NCBI GenBank assembly: GCA_029204225.1
Contig: CM055103.1
Location: 5,274,249-5,338,248 of the forward strand
Source of the DNA: Diphasiastrum complanatum
Lineage: Eukaryota > Streptophyta > Lycopodiopsida > Lycopodiales > Lycopodiaceae
Length of the DNA: 64,000 nucleotides
Direction of reading: 5' to 3'
The notes below the pieces were generated by a model. The model saw only the letters and a program-made list of their open reading frames with translations, was not told the origin of the DNA and searched no databases. This document shows positions 1 through 11,100 of this stretch, in pieces; the first letter of the stretch is position 1; each line of letters starts with the position of its first letter. The position numbers and the translations under genes are program-made.

Positions 1-1095
1 TATCGTCCTCTAATCTCATAGTATACTGGGCAGCGAAAGATGAAATGAAACTCATCTTCCACCTCCTGAAGAGAACAAAGCTGACATATCCGCTGCAATC
101 TGGGAGTGTCTGTGTATCTACCTGTCTCGATAGCAAGCTGATGAGAAGAGACTCGAAGCTGTCCTATACGATATCTCAGACCAAAAGATAGCGTCTGTGT
201 AAGATAAACTGGAAGAATAGGCAAGCCCGAAACGTCCAGCCGTAAAAGATGTGTGCCATAATAATGTAGCTTGACCCTATCTGGATCAGGATGTGACCAT
301 ATAGTGCGTATGTAGCTCCGGTAAATCTGCTGTCTGATATAAGCATGGGTTCCATTCGGAAGATCAAGTGCGGATAAACCCCAAGTCTGAAGAAGGGCTG
401 AGACACTGCGATACCAAGAGTGCTTGGCTCCCTGATCTGCAAGGGTACAAGATGAAGTGAGAGCAGCAACAATGTATCTGGAGGTATCTAGATCTGATAC
501 CCTGTGAAGAAAGGTGATGATCTGAAACATAGCACCAACAACTAATGGAGGAGAAGCAAACTCGGTTAGTATGATATCATGTGGTACTGAGGGCTTAGCC
601 CGAATTATCCTACTGAGCATGAGAATCTGGATACGAGTAAGATCTCTCCATGTATCGCGTGATAAATCAGGGCACCAAGTCTCAGCCGAATATAGCACAA
701 CTGGGGAGACAGTAGCAGAAAATAGTAGGCATCTGGTAGCAGGATCCTGCACATAATAAGTAGAGCAAAATCTCTCCATATGCACAAGAGCGGTATGCCC
801 CTTGCGGAGCCTGGCGGTGGCTGTTGGTCGAAAAGTGAGTAGCGGACCAGAGAAAAGAACTCCCAAATAGGTGTAGGAGGTCACGATCTCAATCGGTAGC
901 CCGTCATAATAGAAAATCACATCTCTCATATGCTGTCTGTTGGTGTTAAACACCATAATCTTAGTCTTCTTAAGGTTAACCGTCAATCCCCAACGCTGGC
1001 AAAAGTGATGTAAAGCAGAAAGGTGACTCTGTAAACCAGCTGCAGAGGATGAGAGGAGAACCACATCATCAGCGTACAAGAGAATGGGGATAATA

Positions 1096-1097
<2 letters not shown>
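1..1097 (-). CDS. LINE ORF2 C-terminal part (RT catalytic motif to zinc-finger-like C terminus)
   Basis: Reading the minus strand from 1097 downward, one frame stays open for about 365 codons to the window edge with no stop. It starts IIIPILLYADD, so the reverse transcriptase YADD motif is at about 1064-1075. It then has the typical post-catalytic sequence WGLTVNLKKTKIMVFN and a long RT-thumb/linker region. Near the edge a C-x2-C-x8-H-x4-C cluster (CQLCSLQEVEDEFHFIFRC) is followed by PVYYEIRGR, a pattern typical of LINE ORF2 C termini. The lack of stops means this copy is fairly young or was recently active. Its 5' truncation makes it non-functional by itself. Confidence 0.85.

Positions 1098-1098
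<1 letters not shown>
1..1098 (-). mobile_element. LINE copy A, 5'-truncated, runs off left edge
   Basis: Minus-strand non-LTR retrotransposon. The copy begins directly at the (CT)n tract at 1099-1152 and continues out of the window on the left. It is truncated inside the reverse transcriptase, just before the YADD catalytic motif, so only the C-terminal part of ORF2 is present. It lies in an intron of the NEMF gene in antisense orientation. It belongs to the same family as the copies at 23.7-24.6, 26.6-30.3 and 33.8-34.7 kb, judged by shared C-terminal motifs. Confidence 0.85.

Positions 1099-1152
<54 letters not shown>
1099..1152. repeat. (GA)27 microsatellite
   Basis: Perfect (GA)n on plus, (CT)n on minus. 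It separates the 3' tail of LINE copy B (1153 upward) from the 5' truncation point of LINE copy A (1098 downward). Confidence 0.98.
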
Positions 1153-1156
<4 letters not shown>

Positions 1157-1919
1157 AAGAAGAAGAAGCTTTATTGTTAACGTCTTTTCCACGCCCAAAG
1201 GCGTATAAGACGAGACAAGTACATCAGATAAAGTGGAACCAAGACGGAGCAATGCCGTCAAACAACACAACTAAAAACCAAACTAAAGTAGGAAGAGGAT
1301 AATAATCTCTCATTCCCAAGAATAATGTGGGCACACACGCAAGTGGCCATATCGAAGCTCTCGCTAATTCAAACTCAAAACCCAATCAATAGCGCCAAAA
1401 TGCACTCACGCAGGAGGCGACGTTGTGCTAATAACAATGTCATAAAAAATTGGACGACCATCGTGAAATAAAACTTTCTGACCTTTGACTCTAGCTTCTG
1501 ACATAAGTTTTTTCCGCTCTTCCCACTGAAGAGGGGTAAGATCTTCTTCTAGGTATTGATCGGTGCCTCTAAGGCAGCCTCATCTACGAAGAACTGTCCG
1601 TCTAGAATCTTTGTTTGAGAAGGCTGGAATTTCCCACGCCACACTGCAACCACAGGATCCGCGGGAACAGAAAATGTAGATGAAATGTAATCATTAACTT
1701 GTTTCAGTAAAACGTTTCCTCCCCTTCAAACTTTACCCCTCGTAGCCTTGCGTTTAGGGTCTTGATGCTCGTTTTTCTTGTTCCTCCATAGCTTTCACCA
1801 CTACCTGTTTAGAGTTAGTGGTTCCCCTAGCAATGTCAGCCCAAGATTTCTTCGTATTTTGCGAGCCCTTCCTGAAGCTCATCATGAAGCTTCTGAATAG
1901 ACGCAATGTCAATGTCTTT

Positions 1920-1922
<3 letters not shown>
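1153..1922 (-). mobile_element. LINE copy B: ORF1 segment plus LINE 3' tail, flanked by (CT)n on both sides
   Basis: Minus-strand LINE fragment between two (CT)n tracts. From 1922 downward it encodes ORF1-like sequence: KSWADIARG, then about 200 bases later LEEDLTPLQWEERKKLMSEA, which matches the [12 protein letters not shown] region of ORF1 at 28.6-29.9 kb. Several stops and frameshifts are present. It ends with a conserved tail, AAAGACGTTAACAATAAAGC, then TTCTTC units running into (CT)n. No ORF2 sequence lies between ORF1 and the tail, so this is either an internal deletion or a half-LINE like mammalian HAL1. Confidence 0.75.

Positions 1923-1953
<31 letters not shown>
1923..1953. repeat. 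(GA)15 microsatellite beside a NEMF splice acceptor
   Basis: Perfect (GA)n bordering the 5' end of LINE copy B and ending about 45 bases before the splice acceptor of the NEMF exon at 1998. Confidence 0.95.
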
Positions 1954-1957
<4 letters not shown>

Positions 1958-1997
1958 TGTATGTATGTCATGAATGGTTGAATCTATGCATGTGCAG

Positions 1998-2183
1998 ATG
2001 TACGATGAGTTTTCCCCGTTGATATTGAGACAATATATGGGTCGAGAGCATGTCCTAATGGGAACTTTTGATGCAGCAATGGATGAGTTCTTTAGCAAAA
2101 TTGAAGGTCAAAGAGCAGAAGAACAGCGGAGAGTTCAAGAAGATTCCGCTTTATCAAAACTTGGAAAGATCCGCACAGATCAG
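1998..2183 (+). CDS. NEMF: NEMF exon (first in window; end of NFACT-N)
   Basis: Acceptor TGTGCAG before 1998; donor GTGCCT after 2183; 62 codons in phase 0. It encodes [10 protein letters not shown] and [16 protein letters not shown], matching the conserved YDEF...TFDAALDEFYSKIE block of NEMF. The ATG at 1998 is internal; the true start is upstream of the window. Confidence 0.9.
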
Positions 2184-5100
2184 GTGCCTTAGTCCTTTCC
2201 TCCTTTGAATTTGCAAATCACTTGTTGTTTTGAGTTTAACTGAGACTTCTGTCAGCTAAAATATTTGAATGGATAAGGCCTGTCAAAGAGGCACTTTGCT
2301 GGATGTGTTTTATAAAGTACATGTTTAGTTGGGATTCTGGGTTCTTCTTTAATGGGAGCATGTATTGATGCTATTGCAGACTAACAGGGTTCAAGCATTG
2401 AAGAGAGAAGTTGATCAATCTGTTCACATGGCAGAGCTGATTGAATACAATTTAGAGGATGTTGACTCTGCAATTTTGGCTGTGCGCACAGCTCTTGCTA
2501 ATGGTATGGACTGGAAAGACCTCGCACTCATGATCAAGGAAGAGAAAAAGGCGGGTAATCCAGTTGCAGGGATAATCCATAGTCTTCAGCTTGAGAAGAA
2601 TCAGATTACTCTACTTTTGAGTAACAACCTTGATGAGATGGATGATGAAGAAAAGACTCAACCAGTTGACAAGGTTTTCCAAAATCCTCCATTATGTCAT
2701 TAGATCTACTTTCCTATATGTATGTGTGAAATTCGCTGTGGTACAATGAAAAGTTAGTAAGAACCTATGTAAGGGGGGGGGGGGTACCAAAGTATGTGCA
2801 AGACATCTAATCCATTGCATACTTTATTGGCTGACTTTTATATCTTCACATTTTTGATAAATTGGTTAAGAAACGTTGGCATATTCTTAACTTGAGGAAG
2901 GTGTCACATGCACTCTGTTTGTTTTACGATTGTAAATGAGCAATAATTGGTGTCACATACTCATCTATTAATGAGTTGCAATTGAAAGAATCATCCTGAA
3001 CTGTTTTCTTTGGTTAAAATGAGAGGTTCAATAATTTGGAAAACTGTGATGTGCTGCTTTTATCACATAGAATTGCCGAAGTATAGTGTGTTTGTAGATT
3101 TTGGTAGTTCATACGATTGGCACTTATTTCCATTTACTCACCCAGAATTTCTTGGTCTGAATGTTAACGAGCTTTTCCTTCATGAGCCTCTCTTTTTAGT
3201 TTCATCTTTGTCAATAAGTTGGAACAGTTGCTTCTTGTCCAGAGTCTTCTGAAAATCATGCACACTGATGGTCATTTGATTTTAGTCTCTAGAAATATAC
3301 TTTTCTATATGACTGCTTTTCCTACTTTTTATGGAAACAATGTCTATGTTTGGCATTATATGTTTACAGGTGGAGGTAGACATTGGTCTTTCAGCACATG
3401 GAAATGCACGTTATTGGTTCGAGGTGAAAAAGAAGCAAGCAATGAAGCAGGAAAAAACTGTTGCTGCTCATGCCAAAGCTTTCAAGGCTGCTGAGAAAAA
3501 AACTCAGCAACAACTTGCACAGGTACTGTACTATCAGATACTCTATATTTAGTACACGTTTATTGTTTTCAGAGTTGTCATACATGAGAGTTTAGTTTCT
3601 GTTGGAATGGTCAGATTGGATGACATGAGTTTTTCACGTTTTTCTAGATTTATTCTTCACCTAGGTTATGCATTAAGGTCAAATCTGATGCTTTTGCATG
3701 GAGTAAGAGCAAGTTTGCATGAACCTTATCCGCAAGGATTGGTTTTCACTATTTGGTTTCAAGAATTTGGTACAACTTGTTTTTTTTACCCCTGGACGCT
3801 GATAAGGTAATATTGAAATCCTGTCCCCTAAATTATGAAGAATGAGGCTACGTTATTTTGACAATAGGAACTGATTTGCTTTATGTAATATGCAGGCAAA
3901 AGTTATATTGTCTATCTCACACATTCGTAAGGTGCACTGGTTCGAAAAGTTTAATTGGTTTATCAGTAGCGAGAACTACTTGGTCATAAGTGGTCGTGAT
4001 GCGCAACAAAATGAGATCCTTGTGAAACGATACCTAAAGAAAGGGGATCTGTAAGTTTCGTATCATCATCTATCTTATTGATAGTAATTGAGTGCCTGCA
4101 TGTGTTCTACATGAGAATTTTCTTGTGTATGTTTGTGCTGTACTATGCTTATTATGTCATGTTATATACATTACATATTTCACATACAAACATTCATGTA
4201 CTCTTTATAGGAAAAGACGTATTATTGGCCTTTATATGCGATGATTCATTTGGGGGAAATTAATTGAACTCCCAACGAGAAACATGGCCTGTTTCAAATC
4301 CAATATTTAAAAAATGTACTGACGTTTGCTCTCCTTCCACGTGTACAAATTTGGCAAGTTGTCTTGTAAAGCTGATCATGAGCTCGTGCTGCTGCCATAA
4401 TCTCATGTCATGTGATGTTTGAAGTAGCTTGCTTGAGGATGCCCTTTGATACATGCTACAACCTGTGGAGGTCTGCCTGCACTCGACTTCTCTCTTTCAC
4501 ATTGTGCACATATACCATCTGTATAAGTGCTCTATAGGTGACTGGTGATCACACTTTGCGTGAGAGGCTCAATGATGACTGCAATTGTGATAAGTGATTG
4601 ACCATGCAACATGAGCCCTTTTTTCTTTTATGAATAGATACAGATCTATTTTATTGGTGTTACAAGTAGGTTTTATGCAGATACCCAGCCATTATCTAGG
4701 AAGAACCTCTTGATCCTTGAACTTGTCGCACTTCTATTTTCTGTGCTTGCTTCACCCAAAACTACTCATCTCTAATCTCAAAAGAGGATTGATGTTAAGA
4801 TGTGCTTCTACTTCTGCGTTTCAAGGATGCTTTGCTTCGTCACTAACCAAAGCATTGGATCCACCAAAATGCATGCAAAGAGAGAGGTAGACAACCTTGA
4901 TGCAAAATCCTCAAGGGATCCCTATTGCATTAGAAACCCACCCAAGCAGTAGATATGACATCCTCTTTGAGACCAAAGGTGGAATGAATGAAAGCATTTG
5001 CCTCAGCCACGAGGTCCTTACCCGCAAAAGAAGCTCCCCTAACTCTGACATTGAGGGCCTTGAGATCTCTTTTTTGATGTTCTTGAATAGATTCAGAAAT

Positions 5101-8100
5101 AACCTACTTAGATCCCTTGAGCACGTCGGCCCAAGAACTCTTCGATTCCTGAAATTGCTGCTCCAAGGAGTGAACCCGCTCTTGAAGCTGCTTTGCCATG
5201 TCTTCTGAATCTGAATTGCCACCTTCTTCTGCTTCCTCTTCATCTGATTCCAATCCATTCTTGAGGTAAGTAACATCAACCTCAAGAATGCCAACTTTGC
5301 CCTGGAGGGCCAAAACCGTATTCTCCAGAGTGGAGATTTGGAATGCTTGTTGCTTGATTAACGCAAGCAAGGACACATTGGTCTCTTGAAGAGACTCAAT
5401 AAAGCGAGGGAAATCAGACGAAAAATCAGCCGAAAGAGGTGGAAACAAAGAGGAGGAAGATGAAGGGGTGAAAGAAGGAGAGGAGGAAGAAAGAGTAGAA
5501 GGGGTAGTGGCAATAGGAGAGGAGGTAGAGGTTTTGTGAGGGGAAGCAGGAGGGGGAGGGGGTTTGGTCAAGGTAAAGGGATTTGAGGCCGTAGTAGGGA
5601 TGGCTGAGAAAACAAAGGGAGCAATAGGGATCTTCTCCTCTCAAGTTAGGTGAAAATCCAACATGTAATAAGGAGACTAATTGACCTTTTTTGTCCTAAT
5701 AGGTCAATCTTACCTAACCCTAGAGTTATGCCATTTTGATGGTTAGGTGATCAACTACCTCCATGATTTGAGGAGTTTGGTCGTATAACTTAGGAATCAT
5801 GACCAAACAAACCTAACTAACCCTATGAATGATATCTAGCCTATCTAGGGTAGCCTACACACATGGCAACATGGATTCACACGTGTGGGACCCACCTATG
5901 TACAAATTTACATAGTTTAATCAAGCTAAAATTGCCAATTTTGACAATTTTTTCATAGTACTAAAGTATTTATAGGCCACTATTTTGAGAAACAATAGAA
6001 AGCAGACTTCAATAACCTTATGCATTTATCTTAGAAAATTGCCCTTTGATTTTGGGCTAGCTCAGATGAGTCCAAGTCAAATGTTTTGTGACAATCAAAG
6101 TGCTATTGCATTGTCACTAATTCCTAAGTTTTATTCTAGGCGTAAACATACTGAGATTAAGTATCATTATGTTAGAGAAAAAGTCGTAGATAGAGAAGTC
6201 ATTTCTTTTTTCTGTAAAACACAGTTCATGCTGTAGACATTTTTACTAAGGCTCTAAATTTTTAGAGCCATAATAAATTTTGTGACGTGCTCAAGTTATG
6301 CTCGTCCAACAGAGGCATCTCCGCTACTAACGACTAGGGTCCATACGGTCATAACTCCACTATTGACGACTAGGGTCCATACGGTCATAACTCCGCCTAC
6401 TGACATCCTGTTAGGCACTCACACCGGGTCACTGCCTATGACGCACCGGAACCAATGGTCCCTTGGTGTCCATCCCAACATCTTTTGTAGATCTTTGTAG
6501 TTTTTTGATTTGTTCAAATCTAGTTTCTTGAGGGTCACAAAATCAATCTGTAGAGTCATTTTACAAGTGTGTACTTTGTGTACAAGTACTTTCTCATTGT
6601 GGCATCAATAGGAGGTGTCCTATTGGAGGCAAGTAAAAGTTTCAAGTGTTTGTAAAAGAGGGCATTTGGCAAAAGAGTGCTTAAGAAAGAAAGAGCCACA
6701 AGGCAAGCAAGAAATCTAGTTCAAGAAGGTGGTAATAGTCACTTCGAGGAGTCACTTATGGTGTCCAATTTTCCTTCAACAAGCTTCAAAGGTGAAGATG
6801 ATCCTTGGTGGATAGATAGTGGGGCTATCTCCCACATGACAAGTCACAAAAAGTATTTCTCTCATTTTGTTGGGTGTAAGAAATTCATTCATGATGCAAA
6901 TGATTGTAAATTTAAGATTGAGGGAGAGGGGGTAGTCCATATATGTCTTGGATCTACCAAGAAAGCCAAGCTTGAGGGTGTTCTTTATGTTCCTAGCATA
7001 GCAAGGAATTTGTTATGTGTTGGGCAACTTTTGGACAAAGGATTCTTTGTTAGATTTGTTGGAGATGCTTGCTTGACCATGAAGAGTGGTAAAATCATTG
7101 CAAGAGGGATCAAGTTTGGAACGCTTTTAGGCGTGATGCTTGTATAAAAGCTAATCATGATGGAATGATGGCCGAGGAGGAAATAGCACAAGTGGAGTTA
7201 TGTCAAAAGGAATTGGATCTTTCCAATCACCAATTCATGGATGCTATGTGCAAGGAGTCGTCTACTCTTGAGATTCCTAAATCTTTGGCAAAAGGTGGTG
7301 ATGTAAGAAAGGCATGTGCTTCGGCTAAAGAACCTAAGTCGCACTTTCCAAGTTCTACCACAAACTTATCAACATCCTTGGAACCTTGATAGATATGATT
7401 TTTTCTATTTCATATCATCAAGAGTTGTGATGTTTAACATCTTGTGTAGATGTGTTAAGAAACGAAGTTGGCAGCTTGTGTAGCTACATCATCATTTGTT
7501 GATGAAGCAACTTCATGTGATAGCTATGATGCTTTGATGGAGTACAAGACTTTGGTGTTTTGTGATTTTCCATTGGATATCATGTCATTGGCATATGATT
7601 AGTATATCCATCTACTTGCTCTCGGATTTTATGCAAGTAAGATTGGTTATTTCATCCATGAGTTGGATGATTGTGGTTTTTCATGTTTTGAGGCATTTTG
7701 TAAGCTTTTTATGAGAATAGTGAATCATCCTCAAAGGACACTTATATCCATAAGCAAGTATGTAGAATCATTGGCATAGGTTAGCTTGTGCATAACCCCA
7801 AGAGCCATTAGGGCAAATAGTCATGTTTTTCAAGTTAGAAGCAAGTTTCTTTGATTCTAGCTTTTCTCAAGAGGTGCAATTTGATTGGATGGCCACAAAT
7901 TTGTATGAGACTTCAGGAGGACCAAATGACAAGTGAAGGTATTGTCCCACACGTGTGAAATAGGTGGTAAGTCCAAGCGTTAGGCTTTTTGTATATACTC
8001 CTTGATGGAGCTCACTTGATATGAACGATTTTTGCATCAAGCTTGTCTATGTCTCTCTTTGCATGCATTTTGGTGGATCAAATGCTTTGATTGGTGTTAG

Positions 8101-11100
8101 TACTTTGCTCTCCGGTCTCTGTCCATACAAAATACTGTGATTCACATGTGTGAAGCCTATTTGATCATTTACACTTTGCTTTAGATTGCTTACATATCAA
8201 GATAGGACCAATTCTAGCTTGTATTTGGTGATAGAGCTGTTGATAGTAATGCAACCAATCACTTGTGGATTGAATGAATCCATTTATGGTCCTAATTGTA
8301 TTTGCTTTCACCGTATCAACTTCCTTCTGTTAGCCGTTTTCTTGATCCATGAGCTGCGTCATCCTTTTAGGATAAGAGAGTTTCGACCAAAATCTTATAA
8401 AAGAGGAGAGGTAAGAGAATAGAGAAGAATAGCTATGTTATTGTATGTTGAGACCAATGGTCTTTGGAACCGATTTATAAGTCATTCAATGCCCAATGAC
8501 AATAATAACAAAAGAATACAGCTACTCTGGACTTCAAGTGCATGATGGTAAAAGGGCCAGGGTTATTGTACCTGTACCCAGAATGGAACTCTTTTATTGT
8601 CATTGCTCTCTAGTGCAAGACTTCATCATGGCTGAGTCTTCCTTTCACCACTGCAGAAGAAGTGATAACCTCAGCACTTCATTATTCGTGTGAATATATG
8701 TTGACCATTCAAGGTATTGTCCTTTTATTTGTAGTCATTTATGGGAGCACAGCTGTTGTTGGTCTTTTCTGCAACTATTGGATTTTGATGTAATGCCTAG
8801 AGCTATTGATATTGCAGCATGTCATATAAAGCATGATGTCTACTCATTTTTGCTGAAATGATTTATGTGCTCTATTATTTTGAATTGCAAGAAACTTTAA
8901 TCATGTTGGATCAATGCATTCTACAGACTGTGTGAAAAATGCAACATACATGAACTTATTATAGTTATTTAATTTCAAAGAAGGGCTAAAAAGAGGCATT
9001 GCTTATCCATCATAAAATCCGAAACCATGGAAATAGTAACCTACGATTCCAATGAGGAATGTCAATCAAATAGCTATTTGTGTCTTTATGAACTTTTTGT
9101 GCTTTTTTTTTTTTTTCTGACGGTAATAGCTGTTTGAAGGTATGTACATGCAGATCTGCATGGAGCTTCAAGTACAGTGGTCAAGAACCAAGACTCAGGC
9201 CAACCTATCCCACCACTTACGATCAACCAAGCTGGATGTTTCACCGTAACCTCTCCTTTCCACATAGTTTATGTTATACGTTTTTTGACAATGTACATGC
9301 ATAAATATTCACATGTTTTTTCATGCAATTTGTATTTATGTTCCGGAGAAGCTAATTATTATGTTGATCTTACAAATGAAGTTGTGCGTTAATGATTGAA
9401 AGGATGAAGCAAAGCATGTATAACTAATTATCAGACTTTGACATGCCCTTCACGGTTGAATCGATTGTCCTCAACTAAAAGGCTCATAAGCTTCTTTTAG
9501 TATAGGGCCGTCGTTATAAAGTTACTCCCCATCCATCCACTTGTTAGCAGATGTGCTAATGTATCCTTCAAATGTCAAGACGTAGAATCGATGCCATTTT
9601 CCCCTTCTTTCTTTCTTTTCTTATTAACAAGGATCTGTTTAGGTTCCAGAATGTCTTCATTATTAATCACATCAAGAGTTCCCTTTGATACTTGGTGTTG
9701 TTGGTGTTGGTCCAACATGCCTTCAATGGTGCCACATAAAATGCATGATGGATTTTCCAATGAGGAGGTAGATCCAATGGATATACTGCATCATTAGTGA
9801 CTTTGGTCTTATTGTTTGTATGCTTCCATTATTGAGTAGAGGTCTTGTGTAGCTCAAGTTGGTGTTGTAACTAAATTGTGGCACAAATGTTTGGGACACT
9901 TGAATTATCAAAGTTTGCAAGTGTTGAAGAAACTCAATATTGTTATTGGTTTTCCACCTCCCCCTGTGAAGGATGTGTTATGGGTAAACTTCATTGTCAA
10001 AAATGTCAAGAGTGTACTTTTCGAACGAAAGGTATTCAAGAAATTATTCACACAAATCTTGGTAGACTTAGGTCGATACTTTGTGACTCTTGCTGAAGAT
10101 TATTCTAGGAGGTTTGGGTTGATTTGTACAGAATAAGACTGATGCTCTTAAGAACCTTACTTGGTTTAAAGCAGGTGTGGAAAAGCAAACATGAAGGCAA
10201 ATCAAGGTCCTATGTTTAGATAAAGGGGGAGAGTATCTCTTTATAGAGTTTTAGGAATTTCGCATGTATAATGGAATGAAGAGAGAATTGTAGCTATAGG
10301 TACACGACAACAAAATGGCATTGTGGAAAGAAAGAATCAAACTATAGTTGAGTGTGCTCGAAGCTTGTTAAAGACAAAAAAAGTTTCGAACTCATTTTGG
10401 GGAGAAACAGTTCATAAAGTTGTGTTTCTACCTAACAAAAGTCCAACTAAAGCAGTGGAGAATAGAACATCAAAGGAGGCTTTCTTAGGTTAGGAACCTA
10501 GTGTGAGCCATTTGAGAATCTTTGGGAGTACAACTTATGCATATATTCCAAAAAATACAGAAGCAATTTGATCACAAACCTACAATGTTTATTTCTTGAT
10601 TATGACGATGAATGTTGAAAGTAAAAAGTTATCAATAGCAGGGATGTCGTTTTTGATGATGGACCTCAGGATAATTTGTCAGACACAAGTTCATCTTCCA
10701 GTTTCATAAATCCTAAAGAGCTGGTTTTTTGATTGTTGGTGATGTGTCTATTTTAGAGACAACTAGAGAGAATCTAGTTAAAAATTTAGAATCACAACAA
10801 GAGCATAGTGGTCATGAGCAAGTTCAAGAGGACAACAGAAAGTGTAAAGAGAGGTCGAAGGTTTGGGATACAATTTGCCACCAACATCTCCTACACAAAA
10901 GACTTCTAGAATCTACACTTACATCATGCATATTACCTAGATGATATCTTGTGACAATTAAGAGTGGTCACATATTGATGAGGGACAGTAAAGTGAGCAA
11001 GGGAGAGAAGAGATAATCTAGGATATGTAATTGAAAAGAGACAAGTGAAGTATGTTACACTTCCATGGCAAATATACTTGAGAGAAATGACTTGCATACT

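Noticed and set aside
1084-1302. Reading frames of Glu-Arg or Ser-Leu repeats (also at 18.3-18.6, 30.0, 31.3-31.5 and 58.0 kb)
   Set aside because: They are translations of (GA)n, (CT)n or (AC)n microsatellites and carry no protein signal.
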